Below are positions 51,551 through 59,478 of a DNA stretch of 64,000 bases, in pieces (positions within the stretch are counted from its first letter, which is position 1; each line of letters starts with the position of its first letter). The notes below the pieces were generated by a model, which did no database searches, had not been told where the DNA came from, and saw only the letters and a list, made by a program, of their open reading frames with translations. A program made the translations under genes and the position numbers. The stretch is taken from contig DAMBWF010000002.1 of the NCBI GenBank assembly GCA_032052615.1, positions 434,001 to 498,000 on the forward strand. Reading direction: 5' to 3'. The stretch is from Pseudomonas_T sp032052615. Lineage in GTDB: Bacteria; Pseudomonadota; Gammaproteobacteria; Pseudomonadales; Pseudomonadaceae.

Positions 51551-53380
51551 CATGTCCGCTCCCCGCGCCGGCGTGGGCGCCGGTAGCGGCTCCGGGACTG
51601 GCACTGGTTCCGGGACGGCGCCGCCGGCCGGGGCGGGCCGCGCGATTCGCTTGACCGCCATGACCTGGGCTTCGCCGATCCCCCGGGGGTCGCTGGCGGC
51701 TTCCACGCGGCCGCTGGACTTGTCCCAGGCCAGCACTTGCAGGTTGCCGTAGGGCGCCGCCAGGGTCTTGAGTACATGGCCGCGGGCCTGGAGGTCCGCC
51801 GCCTGGCCGGCGTCGAAGGCGCCGGGCTCATATTCGATGACGTCGGGCCGGTACTGGTGGTGGTAGCGCTTGATCGCCGGCCACTCCGCCACCGGGCGGC
51901 CGTCCAGCTCGCCAAGGATCCCCAGCAGCACCATGCTGGGGATACGGCTGCCGCCGGGGGTGCCGAAGGCGGCGAAGCGCTCGCGACTCTCCACGAAGGT
52001 GGGGCTCATGCTGGACAGCGGGCGCTTGCCGGCGGCCACGGCGTTGGCCTGGCTGCCGCTCAGCCCGTAGGCGTTGGCGCCCCGGGGGTCGGCGGCGAAA
52101 TCGTCCATTTCGTCGTTGAGCACCACGCCGGTGCCCGGCACGCTGAAGGCCGCGCCGAAGGGCAGGTTCACCGAGAGGGTGGCGGCCACCGCGTTGCCCT
52201 GCTCGTCCATCACCGCGAAATGGGTAGTGTGGTCGCCCTCGCGCCAGGCCGGGGCCGGCGGCAGGCGGTCGCTGGGGGTGACGTGGCGCGGGTCGATGCC
52301 GGCGGCGAGGCCGGCCAGGTAGTCCGGGGCCAGCAGCCGCCCCAGGGGGTTGGCGATGAAGTCCGGGTCGCCCAGCAGGCCCCGATCGCGATAAACCCGG
52401 CGCAGGGTCTCCACCACGTAATGGCTGCGCTGCGCGCCCTCGGCCCGCTGCCACGGCAGGCGCTGGAGGATCGCCAGGCTCTGGGCCAGGGCCACGCCGC
52501 CGGCGGAGGGGGGCGGCGCGCCGATCAGTTCGCGGCCGTCGGCCAGGGGGAACCGCAGGGGCCGGCGTTCCACCACCTGGTAGTCCGCCAGGTCCCGCAG
52601 GCTCCAGACGCCGCCCCCGGCGCGCACGCCGTTCACCAGCCGCTCGGCGGTCTCGCCGCCGTAGAAACCGCCGCGGCCTTCCCGGGCCAGGCGTTCCAGG
52701 GTGGCGGCCAGCTCGGGCTGGCGCAGCAGGCTCCGCTCCTCGGGCACCTTGCCCTGGGCGTCGAGGAACAGCCGCGCGCTCTCCGGATCGTCCCGCAGGG
52801 CGGCGAGCCGCGCGGTGGCGCGTTCGCGGTAGACCCGGTCGACGGCGAATCCGTCCCGGGCCAGGCGGATCGCCGGCGCCAGGCTGTCGCGCAGGGGCAG
52901 CTTGCCGAAGCGCCCGGCCAGTTCCACCAGCGCGGCCGGCAGGCCGGGGATGGCGGCGGCCAGGGCGCCGTTCACCGAAAGGGCCGGGTCCACCTTGCCC
53001 TGGCGGCGGTAGAGGTCCGCGTGGGCGGCCAGGGGCGCTTTTTCCCGGGCGTCGAGGAAGCGATAGGCGGGGGTGTCGCCGGCTTCGCGCAGCAGGAAGA
53101 ATCCGCCGCCGCCCAGACCGGATCCATAGGGCTCCACCACCGCCAGGGCGGCGGACACGGCCACTGCGGCGTCGAAGGCGTTGCCGCCCAGGGCGAGGGT
53201 TTCCAGGGCGGCCACGGTGGCCGCCGGGTGAGCGGTGGCCACGGCGGCCTTGCCGGGGGCTTGGGCGGCCAGGGCCGACAGGCTCGTCCACAGCAGCAGG
53301 AGGATCGCCAGCAGGCGCCAGCGCGGCGCCCTCGCGGCGGACGGGAAAGGACTCAAGGGGAACCGGCTCGGGGTGGTCAT
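51533..53380 (-). CDS. ggt: Gamma-glutamyltransferase
   Basis: 615 residues from ATG 53380 (a start at 53416 would put extra residues before the signal peptide). Signal peptide LLAILLLLWTSLSALA. The proenzyme is cleaved before the nucleophile Thr in GDHTTHFAVMDEQGNAV, giving large and small subunits. Other marks are GGNAFDAAVA, YGSGLGGGGFFL and PLSSMSPTF, and GTPGGSRIPSMVL. It transfers or hydrolyses the gamma-glutamyl group of glutathione in the periplasm. An Ala/Pro-rich C-terminal tail (PVPEPLPAPTPARG) is an odd extension beyond the family. Confidence 0.93.
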   Translation of the reverse strand: MTTPSRFPLSPFPSAARAPRWRLLAILLLLWTSLSALAAQAPGKAAVATAHPAATVAALETLALGGNAFDAAVAVSAALAVVEPYGSGLGGGGFFLLREAGDTPAYRFLDAREKAPLAAHADLYRRQGKVDPALSVNGALAAAIPGLPAALVELAGRFGKLPLRDSLAPAIRLARDGFAVDRVYRERATARLAALRDDPESARLFLDAQGKVPEERSLLRQPELAATLERLAREGRGGFYGGETAERLVNGVRAGGGVWSLRDLADYQVVERRPLRFPLADGRELIGAPPPSAGGVALAQSLAILQRLPWQRAEGAQRSHYVVETLRRVYRDRGLLGDPDFIANPLGRLLAPDYLAGLAAGIDPRHVTPSDRLPPAPAWREGDHTTHFAVMDEQGNAVAATLSVNLPFGAAFSVPGTGVVLNDEMDDFAADPRGANAYGLSGSQANAVAAGKRPLSSMSPTFVESRERFAAFGTPGGSRIPSMVLLGILGELDGRPVAEWPAIKRYHHQYRPDVIEYEPGAFDAGQAADLQARGHVLKTLAAPYGNLQVLAWDKSSGRVEAASDPRGIGEAQVMAVKRIARPAPAGGAVPEPVPVPEPLPAPTPARGADMKKPVD

Positions 53381-53450
53381 GGGCGCGTCGCTCCAGCTTC
53401 GCCTCGCGGCGGACAAGCCCGCGCCACGCCTCGGCGAGCCGGACGGGGAA

Positions 53451-53702
53451 TCAGGCCTTGCCGGTTATGATCAAGTATTTCTTCATCAGTTCGTCCCGGC
53501 TCTCGACGCGGTGCTCGTCGAGGGGGATGCAATCCACCGGGCAGACCTGCTGGCACTGGGGCTCGTCGTAGTGGCCGACGCACTCGGTGCACAGGTTGGG
53601 ATCGATCACGTAGATCTCCTCGCCTTGGGAGATCGCGCCGTTGGGGCACTCCGGCTCGCAGACGTCGCAGTTGATGCAATCGTCGGTGATGATCAGGGCC
53701 AT
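53451..53702 (-). CDS. fdx: 2[4Fe-4S] ferredoxin of the Allochromatium (Alv) type
   Basis: 83 residues. First cluster motif CINCDVCEPECP (Cys9, 12, 15, 19), second CTECVGHYDEPQCQQVCPVDC (Cys38, 41, 50, 54), with the six-residue insertion between ligands and C-terminal helix that mark the Alv type of ferredoxin with very low potential. The P. aeruginosa counterpart next to coaD is the essential Fdx1. Start ATG 53702. It lies 116 bases after the coaD stop-side boundary on the same strand. Confidence 0.95.
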   Translation of the reverse strand: MALIITDDCINCDVCEPECPNGAISQGEEIYVIDPNLCTECVGHYDEPQCQQVCPVDCIPLDEHRVESRDELMKKYLIITGKA

Positions 53703-53818
53703 GGGAACAACCACTCCTGCCGGGACGGACGCCGGCCGTGCGACAAAGGGAAAACGCGAATTGTGCCGCAACCGCCGGGCCGACGCACCCTCCCGACGGG
53801 CCGACCGTCGCGCGGCGC

Positions 53819-54298
53819 TCAGGAGGCGAAGCGGGCCTTCAGCGCGGCGGCCACCGCCGGGTGGACGAACTGGCTGATGTCGCCGCCGAGGGCGGCGATT
53901 TCCCGCACCAGGGTGGAGGAGATGAAGGCGTAGCGCTCGGAAGGGGTGAGGAACATGCTTTCCACGTCCGGCGCCAACTGGCGGTTCATGTTGGCCAACT
54001 GGAATTCGTATTCGAAGTCGGAGACCGCCCGCAGCCCGCGCAGGAATACGTTGGCCCGTTGTTCCTTGACGAAGTTCGCCAGGAGGGTGGAGAAGCCCAC
54101 CACTTCCACGTTGGGCAAGTGCTTGGTGACCTCCCGGGCCAGGTCGACGCGCTCGTCCAGGCTGAACAGCGGGTTTTTCCTCGGGCTGGCCGCGACCGCG
54201 ATGACCACGCTGTCGAACAGCCGCGAGGCCCGCTCGATCAGGTCGGCGTGACCTTTGGTGATGGGGTCGAAGGTGCCCGGATACAACACTCGGTTCAT
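53819..54298 (-). CDS. coaD: Phosphopantetheine adenylyltransferase
   Basis: 159 residues, standard length. Nucleotidyltransferase motifs YPGTFDPITKGHADLIERA (T/HxGH) and ISSTLVREIA (ISSTxxR) are intact, and RGLRAVSDFEYEFQLANMNR is the substrate-binding segment. It makes dephospho-CoA from 4'-phosphopantetheine and ATP, the penultimate CoA step. Followed by the ferredoxin gene in the same direction. Confidence 0.97.
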   Translation of the reverse strand: MNRVLYPGTFDPITKGHADLIERASRLFDSVVIAVAASPRKNPLFSLDERVDLAREVTKHLPNVEVVGFSTLLANFVKEQRANVFLRGLRAVSDFEYEFQLANMNRQLAPDVESMFLTPSERYAFISSTLVREIAALGGDISQFVHPAVAAALKARFAS

Positions 54299-54387
54299 CG
54301 CGATGACCTGGCGGTGGCAAAGGAACCGATGGTAGCGCAGCGGCCGTCGGGGGCCAAGCCGCCGGCCGCGCGAGCCAGGCGGCCGGC

Positions 54388-55983
54388 TCAGCCCGCCGCC
54401 AGCCGCTCGCCCAGGGCGGTGGCGAGGCGGGCGGAGAGGGCGTAGATGGATAGTTGCGGGTTGGCGCCGACGCTGGTGGGGAACAGCGAGCCGTCATGGA
54501 TCGACAGGTTCTCCAGGTGGTGATGGCGGCCCCAACTGTCGGTCACCGCCCGGGTCGGGTCCTCGCCCATGGCACAGCCACCCATCACATGGGCGCTGCC
54601 CAGGCGGGCGCGGTGAATCGCCAGGGGCAGGGCGTCGATCTGCGCCCGTGCCTCGCCCAGGGTGCGGGCGAAACCGGCGTCGGCGTGCAGCGGCAGCACC
54701 GCCTGGGCGCCGGCGGCGAACTGGATTTCCGCCATGCTGTGGTAGGCGCGGCGCAGGCCGTCCCAGGTGTAGTCGGTGAGGGGGTAGTCGAGCACCGGGG
54801 TGCCGTCGTCCCGCAGCTCCACCCGGCCCTCGGCGCTGTCCGGGTGGAAGCCGTCGCGCATCAGCGCCAGCATCACGTGAGTGTGGGGCAACTGTTCCAT
54901 GCGCAGGGCGTTGTCGACACCGAAGCGGCCCAGCAGGGTCGCGGCCAGGGCCGGTTGCAGGGGCGGCACCTCCAGCTTGTAGGACATGCGTCCGGTGGGG
55001 CCGTCGTCCCATTGGAAATGGTCGGAGTAGATGGACTGCGGTGCCCCGTAGAACGGGTCGATGGCGTGCTCGAACTGGGCGGCGGAAAAATTCACCAGAT
55101 GCAGGTAGGTGCGCCGGCCGACCCGTCCATGGGGATCGGGCGCCCCGGAGCGCAGTAACAAGCCGGGGGTGTTGATGCCGCCGCCGGCCAGCACGTAGTG
55201 CCGCGCCTTCACCCGCACGGTGCGCCCGGTGGGGGCCACGGCGCGCTCGTCCAGGGCGCGGCACTCCAGGGCCTCGACGCGGCCGTCGGCCAGCAGCAGG
55301 CGCTCGGCGCGGGTCAGGTAGAGCAATTCGCCGCCCCGCTCCAGGGTCGCCGGGATGCTGGTGACCAGCATCGACTGCTTGGCGTTGGTCGGGCAGCCCA
55401 GGCCGCAGTAGCCGAGGTTCCAGCAGCCGCGCACATTGCGCGGGATCACCTTCCAGTGCAGCCCCAGCCGCTCGCAGCCCAGGCGCAGCACCTCGTTGTT
55501 GGGATTCGGCGGCAGCGCCCAGGGCGCCACGCCCAGGCGCTGTTCCTGGCGCTCGAACCAGGGGGCCAGATCCGCCACGCCATGGCCGACCACGGCGTGG
55601 GCCTCGGCCCAGTGGCGCAGGGTTGGCTCCGGGGTGCGGAAGCTGGAGGTCCAGTTGACCAGGGTGGTGCCGCCCACCGCTCGGCCCTGGAGGATGGTCA
55701 CCGCGCCGTCCTTGCTCATGCGCCCGACGCCCTCCTGGTAAAGGGTGCCGTAGGCGTCCGGCTCCCGCAGGTGGAAGTCGCGGCTGGTGCGCAACGGGCC
55801 TTCCTCGATCAGCAGCACCCGCAACCCGGCGGCGCTGAGGATCTCGGCGGTGGTGGCGCCGCCGGCGCCGCTGCCGACGATGGCGACGTCGGTTTCCAGG
55901 GTCAGGTCTTCGTTCAGGCGGGAGCCGTCGCGGGTCTTCCAGCCTCGGGCAAGGCCCTCGGCGAAGGGATCGGGTACGGGCAT
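54388..55983 (-). CDS. GMC-type FAD-dependent dehydrogenase
   Basis: 531 residues with ATG 55983 (a Met at 56019 adds 12 residues without a ribosome site). FAD-binding VAIVGSGAGGATTAEIL lies at about 33-49; GRAVGGTTLVNWTSS, GCWNLGYCGLGCPTNAKQSM and VLAGGGINTPGLLLRSG are GMC signatures; the C-terminal catalytic block includes SAHVMGGCAMGEDPTRAV and IHDGSLFPTSVGANPQLSI with the His/Asn active-site region. It oxidises a primary alcohol or sugar-like substrate. The upstream Tat-type small subunit and aldehyde dehydrogenase suggest stepwise alcohol-to-acid oxidation. Confidence 0.9.
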   Translation of the reverse strand: MPVPDPFAEGLARGWKTRDGSRLNEDLTLETDVAIVGSGAGGATTAEILSAAGLRVLLIEEGPLRTSRDFHLREPDAYGTLYQEGVGRMSKDGAVTILQGRAVGGTTLVNWTSSFRTPEPTLRHWAEAHAVVGHGVADLAPWFERQEQRLGVAPWALPPNPNNEVLRLGCERLGLHWKVIPRNVRGCWNLGYCGLGCPTNAKQSMLVTSIPATLERGGELLYLTRAERLLLADGRVEALECRALDERAVAPTGRTVRVKARHYVLAGGGINTPGLLLRSGAPDPHGRVGRRTYLHLVNFSAAQFEHAIDPFYGAPQSIYSDHFQWDDGPTGRMSYKLEVPPLQPALAATLLGRFGVDNALRMEQLPHTHVMLALMRDGFHPDSAEGRVELRDDGTPVLDYPLTDYTWDGLRRAYHSMAEIQFAAGAQAVLPLHADAGFARTLGEARAQIDALPLAIHRARLGSAHVMGGCAMGEDPTRAVTDSWGRHHHLENLSIHDGSLFPTSVGANPQLSIYALSARLATALGERLAAG

Positions 55984-56091
55984 GGTCTTGTTCTCGTTGG
56001 GGCCCTTGGGAGCGCGCATGGGCGGCGGTCGGGTATCGAAGCGGTGCCGTTCGGCGGCCGGTGGCGGACCGGCCTGGGCGGGTGTCCTCCG

Positions 56092-56676
56092 TCAGAGGGC
56101 GGGCGGGCCCGGATAGCCGCAATGGGCCCAGGATTCCGGGCGGCCGTACCAGCTCATCAGCACCAGTTGCAGCAGCGAGGCGTGACCCCGTTGCAACAGG
56201 GCCAGGCGGCTGTCGCGCCAGCGGTCGAGGAAGCGTCCCACCTCCTTCGGGGTGGCCTCGGACCAGGCGCCCCAGAGGCCGGTGAGGGGCCCCCGGGTCA
56301 CAGGCGAGGCGAGCACGTCGAGTAACTGCACGGTGAGCCCGAGCATGGCCGGCGAGAGCCGGTCCAGGCTGTCGTCGATGCCCCGCAGGGTGCCGGCCAC
56401 GGCCGCGGCCATGCGTTCCGCCGGTACCGCGCCGGCGAGGATCACCGGCACCAGGGCGCCCAGCACGTCCAGGTCCGCCGCGCGCAAACGGGCGTAGCCG
56501 GGCGCCGGCCCGTCCGCCGGGCGGGCGAGGCTCGCCGCCAGCCCGGCGCCCCCCAGCAGCAGGCCGCCCAGCAGGCCGAGCTTGAGCACGTGGCGCCGGC
56601 CAAGGCGGGCCTGGCCGGGCCCCTCCAGGCCGGGCCCCTTCGGGGTGGTCGGGTCGTGGGGGGCGGGAATGTTCAT
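56092..56676 (-). CDS. Tat-exported small subunit (gluconate 2-dehydrogenase subunit 3-like)
   Basis: 194 residues. A twin-arginine signal (LGRRHVLKLGLLGGLLLGG, Arg27-Arg28) precedes a helical domain with LRAADLDVLGALVPVILAG, typical of the small subunit that partners GMC flavoproteins such as gluconate or sorbitol dehydrogenase. The large GMC subunit encoded 108 bases downstream has no signal of its own and may be carried out by piggyback export. The gene starts 10 bases after the aldehyde dehydrogenase stop, so all three are one operon. Confidence 0.8.
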   Translation of the reverse strand: MNIPAPHDPTTPKGPGLEGPGQARLGRRHVLKLGLLGGLLLGGAGLAASLARPADGPAPGYARLRAADLDVLGALVPVILAGAVPAERMAAAVAGTLRGIDDSLDRLSPAMLGLTVQLLDVLASPVTRGPLTGLWGAWSEATPKEVGRFLDRWRDSRLALLQRGHASLLQLVLMSWYGRPESWAHCGYPGPPAL

Positions 56677-56686
56677 CGCGGGGCCC

Positions 56687-58114
56687 TCAGCGCAGGAAGA
56701 GGTGGTAGACGAGGGACTGGATCGCCCGCCCGTAGGGCGGGTAGATCAGTCGCGCGGCATTGAAGCGGCCCTTGGCGAACACCGCCTTGGCCTGGCTGAA
56801 GGTGAGGAACCCTTCGTGGCCGTGGTAGCGGCCCATGCCCGAGGGGCCGATGCCGCCGAAGGGCAGGTCGTCCTGGGCCACGTGCAGCAGGGTGTCGTTG
56901 AGGCACGCGCCGCCGGAGTGGGTGCGCGCCAGTACCTGTTCCTGGCCGTCGCGGTCGTAGCCGAAATAATAGAGGGCCAGGGGCCGGGGGCGCCGGTTGA
57001 CGTAGGCGATGGCGTCGTCCAGGTGGTCGTAGGGCACCACCGGCAGCAGCGGGCCGAAGATTTCCTCGCGCATCACCCGCATCTCGTCGTTCACCTCCAG
57101 CAGCACGGTTGGCGGCAGGCGGCGCTCGCCGTCTCCCGGCAGCAGCGGCAGCACCCGCGCGCCCCGGGCCTCGGCGTCGGCCAGGTAATCGGCGAGGCGC
57201 GCCGCCTGGCGCGGGTTGATCACGCTGGTGTAGTCGGGGTTGCCGGCCAGGCTCGGGTAGAAGCGCCGCACCGCGTCGGCGTAGGCGGCGACGAAACCGT
57301 CCAGGCGCGCCCGGGGCACCAGGGCGTAGTCCGGGGCCACGCAGGTCTGCCCGGCGTTCAGGCACTTGCCGAAGGCGATGCGCTCGGCGGCGTGGGCCAG
57401 GGGCACATCGGCGGAGACGATGGCCGGCGACTTGCCGCCCAGTTCCAGGGTCACCGGGGTGAGCGAGTCGGCGGCGGCGCGCATCACGTGGCGCCCCACC
57501 TCGGTGGAGCCGGTGAACAGCAGGTGGTCGAAGGGCAGCCGGGAGAAGGCGGCGCCCACCTCCGCGTCGCCCTGCGCCACGCACACCAAGTCTTCGGGAA
57601 AGGTGGCCGCCAGCAGCTCGGCCAGGGCCCGGGAGGCGTGGGGCGTGGCTTCGCTGAGCTTGAGCATCACCCGGTTGCCGGCAGCCAGCGCGCCGGTCAG
57701 CGGGCCGATGGCCAGGAACAGCGGGTAGTTCCACGGCACGATCACCCCGACCACGCCCAGAGGCTGGTAGACCACCCGCGCCGAGGCCGGCTGGAACATC
57801 GGGCCCACCCGGCGCCGCGAGGGCTTCATCCAGCGCCCCAGGCGCCGGCGCGCGTAGCGCAGCCCGTGCAGGCTGGGGATCAGCTCGGCCAGCAGGGTTT
57901 CGTCGGTGGCGCGGTTGCCGAAGTCGGCGTCGATCGCTTGGATCAGCGTCTCGCGGCGTTCCCGCAGGGCATGGGCGAGGGCGTCGAGCCAGCGCCGGCG
58001 CTCCTCGGCCGGCGGCATCGGGTGCGCCTGAAAGGCATCCCTCAGGCGCTGGAACGCGGCGCGCAGCGGGTCGGCGACAGGGACGGGGAGCGGCACGGCG
58101 ACATCGGCGGACAT
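56687..58114 (-). CDS. Coniferyl-aldehyde-dehydrogenase-type aldehyde dehydrogenase
   Basis: 475 residues of the class 3 aldehyde dehydrogenase group. General-base Glu at about 224 (VTLELGGKSPAIV) and nucleophile Cys at about 258 (NAGQTCVAPDY) are in place; VIVPWNYPLFLAIGPL and FTGSTEVGRHV bind the cofactor; the C-terminus ends in LFLR with a hydrophobic tail suggesting membrane contact. It oxidises aldehydes (medium-chain or aromatic) to acids with NAD. GAGG lies six bases before ATG 58114. First gene of the operon controlled from 58177. Confidence 0.92.
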   Translation of the reverse strand: MSADVAVPLPVPVADPLRAAFQRLRDAFQAHPMPPAEERRRWLDALAHALRERRETLIQAIDADFGNRATDETLLAELIPSLHGLRYARRRLGRWMKPSRRRVGPMFQPASARVVYQPLGVVGVIVPWNYPLFLAIGPLTGALAAGNRVMLKLSEATPHASRALAELLAATFPEDLVCVAQGDAEVGAAFSRLPFDHLLFTGSTEVGRHVMRAAADSLTPVTLELGGKSPAIVSADVPLAHAAERIAFGKCLNAGQTCVAPDYALVPRARLDGFVAAYADAVRRFYPSLAGNPDYTSVINPRQAARLADYLADAEARGARVLPLLPGDGERRLPPTVLLEVNDEMRVMREEIFGPLLPVVPYDHLDDAIAYVNRRPRPLALYYFGYDRDGQEQVLARTHSGGACLNDTLLHVAQDDLPFGGIGPSGMGRYHGHEGFLTFSQAKAVFAKGRFNAARLIYPPYGRAIQSLVYHLFLR

Positions 58115-58176
58115 GGACGACCTCGAAACGATTCGTACAGGTGGGAGGCGCCGGGGCGCGTGGGTTTCAGCAATTT

Positions 58177-58194
58177 TTAGAGTGATTACTCTAA
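58177..58194. promoter_or_regulatory. Perfect 18-bp palindrome, candidate TetR operator
   Basis: TTAGAGT-GATT-ACTCTAA is a perfect inverted repeat in the divergent region between the aldehyde dehydrogenase operon and the TetR gene, 63 bases before the former and 146 before the latter. Size and symmetry suit a TetR dimer. The AT-rich palindrome stands out from its GC-rich surroundings. Confidence 0.75.
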
Positions 58195-58339
58195 TGTGTC
58201 AATCGGACGGTCGTACCAGCCGTCGTCGAGCCCCTCGCGGCGTGCTGGAAGTGTCGATGGCGTAGCGTTTTGAACCTATCGTTTCCGTGTACCTTTGGGC
58301 CCTTTCGCACATGCGCCCCTTCGCACGAGACGACTTCAG

Positions 58340-59020
58340 ATGGCAGCACCGAAGACCCGTGACCGCATCGTCCAGGCCAGCCTGGAGCTGTTCAACGCCC
58401 AAGGCGAGCGGAGCGTGACCACCAATCACATCTCCGCCCACTTGGGGATGTCCCCGGGCAACCTCTACTACCACTTCCGCAACAAGCAGAAGATCATCGC
58501 CGAGCTGTTCCTGCAGTACGAGGACCGGGTCGACAGCGTGTTGCAGCGGCCGCCGGGACGCCCGATGACGGTGGCCGACAAGACCTTCTACCTGGAGGCG
58601 CTGCTGGCCTCGATGTGGCACTACCGCTTCCTGCACCGCGACTTGGAGCACCTGCTGGAGGCCGACTCCGAACTGGCTTGGCGCTACCGCTGGTTCGCCC
58701 GCCGCTGCCTGAACCGCGCTCAGGACATCTACCGGGGGTTCGTCGAGGCCGGCATCCTGCGCATGACCCCGGCGCAGACCGAAGCCCTGGCGCTCAACGC
58801 CTGGATCGTCATGACCTCCTGGGTCCGTTTCCTCTGCACCACCCGGGGCGACCCCGGCGACCTCAGCGAGGACCTGCTGCGCCGGGGCATCTATCAGGTG
58901 CTGGCCCTGGAGGACGGCTACGTGGCCGAGGCCGCGCGGGACGCCGTGGAGGCGCTGTACCGGCGCCTCCACGTGCCCCTGGAAGAGGTGGTCGCGGAAT
59001 CGTCGGCCCTGACCGGCTGA
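58340..59020 (+). CDS. TetR-family repressor
   Basis: 226 residues from ATG 58340. The helix-turn-helix is in residues 5-50: RDRIVQASLELFNAQGERSVTTNHISAHLGMSPGNLYYHFRNKQKIIAEL. The C-terminal ligand domain has the pattern of TetR proteins next to fatty-acid or aldehyde genes (DLEHLLEADSELAWRYRWFARR). It is divergent from the aldehyde dehydrogenase / GMC operon and probably represses it through the palindrome at 58177, releasing it when the aldehyde or its acyl-CoA is present. The ligand is unknown. Confidence 0.92.
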   Translation: MAAPKTRDRIVQASLELFNAQGERSVTTNHISAHLGMSPGNLYYHFRNKQKIIAELFLQYEDRVDSVLQRPPGRPMTVADKTFYLEALLASMWHYRFLHRDLEHLLEADSELAWRYRWFARRCLNRAQDIYRGFVEAGILRMTPAQTEALALNAWIVMTSWVRFLCTTRGDPGDLSEDLLRRGIYQVLALEDGYVAEAARDAVEALYRRLHVPLEEVVAESSALTG

Positions 59021-59023
59021 GGC

Positions 59024-59419
59024 TCACTCCTCGTCGAGCACGGCCGGGCGCGGCACCAGGGGCTGGCCGGGGTCGTGGCGGCCGCTCCAGCGCACCAGCA
59101 GCACCGGTTGCTGGGGGTCGATCATCAGGTAGTCGTCCAGCGGGTAGTAGGCCTCGTAGAGCCTGCAGGTGAAGTGCAGCATGCGCCGCTGGTCCCTCAG
59201 CCGCGCCAGGCCGAAGCGGGCGGCGCCGTAGCCGGGGTTGTAGACCAGCCGCTCGGTGAAGAACAGCGTGTTGCGCCACCAGACCTTCTCCTTGTCGCCC
59301 ATTTCCGCGCCGTCGGCGTCCTCCCGGGGCGGCGCGCCGTATAGCGCGTCGCGGACGTGCTGGCGCTTGGCGCGGTGCGCCTTCAGATCGACGACCGTGT
59401 TCGGATGCGTTTCCTTCAT
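59024..59419 (-). CDS. Small protein linked to the type III-like restriction locus
   Basis: 131 residues, starting with GGAAAGAG seven bases before ATG 59419, 59 bases downstream of res. Basic N-terminus (DLKAHRAKRQHVRDALYG), then an aromatic-rich segment (EKVWWRNTLFFTERLVYNPGYGAARFG, LLHFTCRLYEAYYPLDDYLMID). No known domain. Being co-oriented and close to res, it may modify the restriction system, but a DNA-binding or inhibitor role cannot be read from the sequence. Confidence 0.65.
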   Translation of the reverse strand: MKETHPNTVVDLKAHRAKRQHVRDALYGAPPREDADGAEMGDKEKVWWRNTLFFTERLVYNPGYGAARFGLARLRDQRRMLHFTCRLYEAYYPLDDYLMIDPQQPVLLVRWSGRHDPGQPLVPRPAVLDEE

Positions 59420-59478
59420 CGCTCTTTCCCTGTTTGCCTGTGTTGATCGAGTGGCGTCCGGCCCCTCAGGCCCGACGC

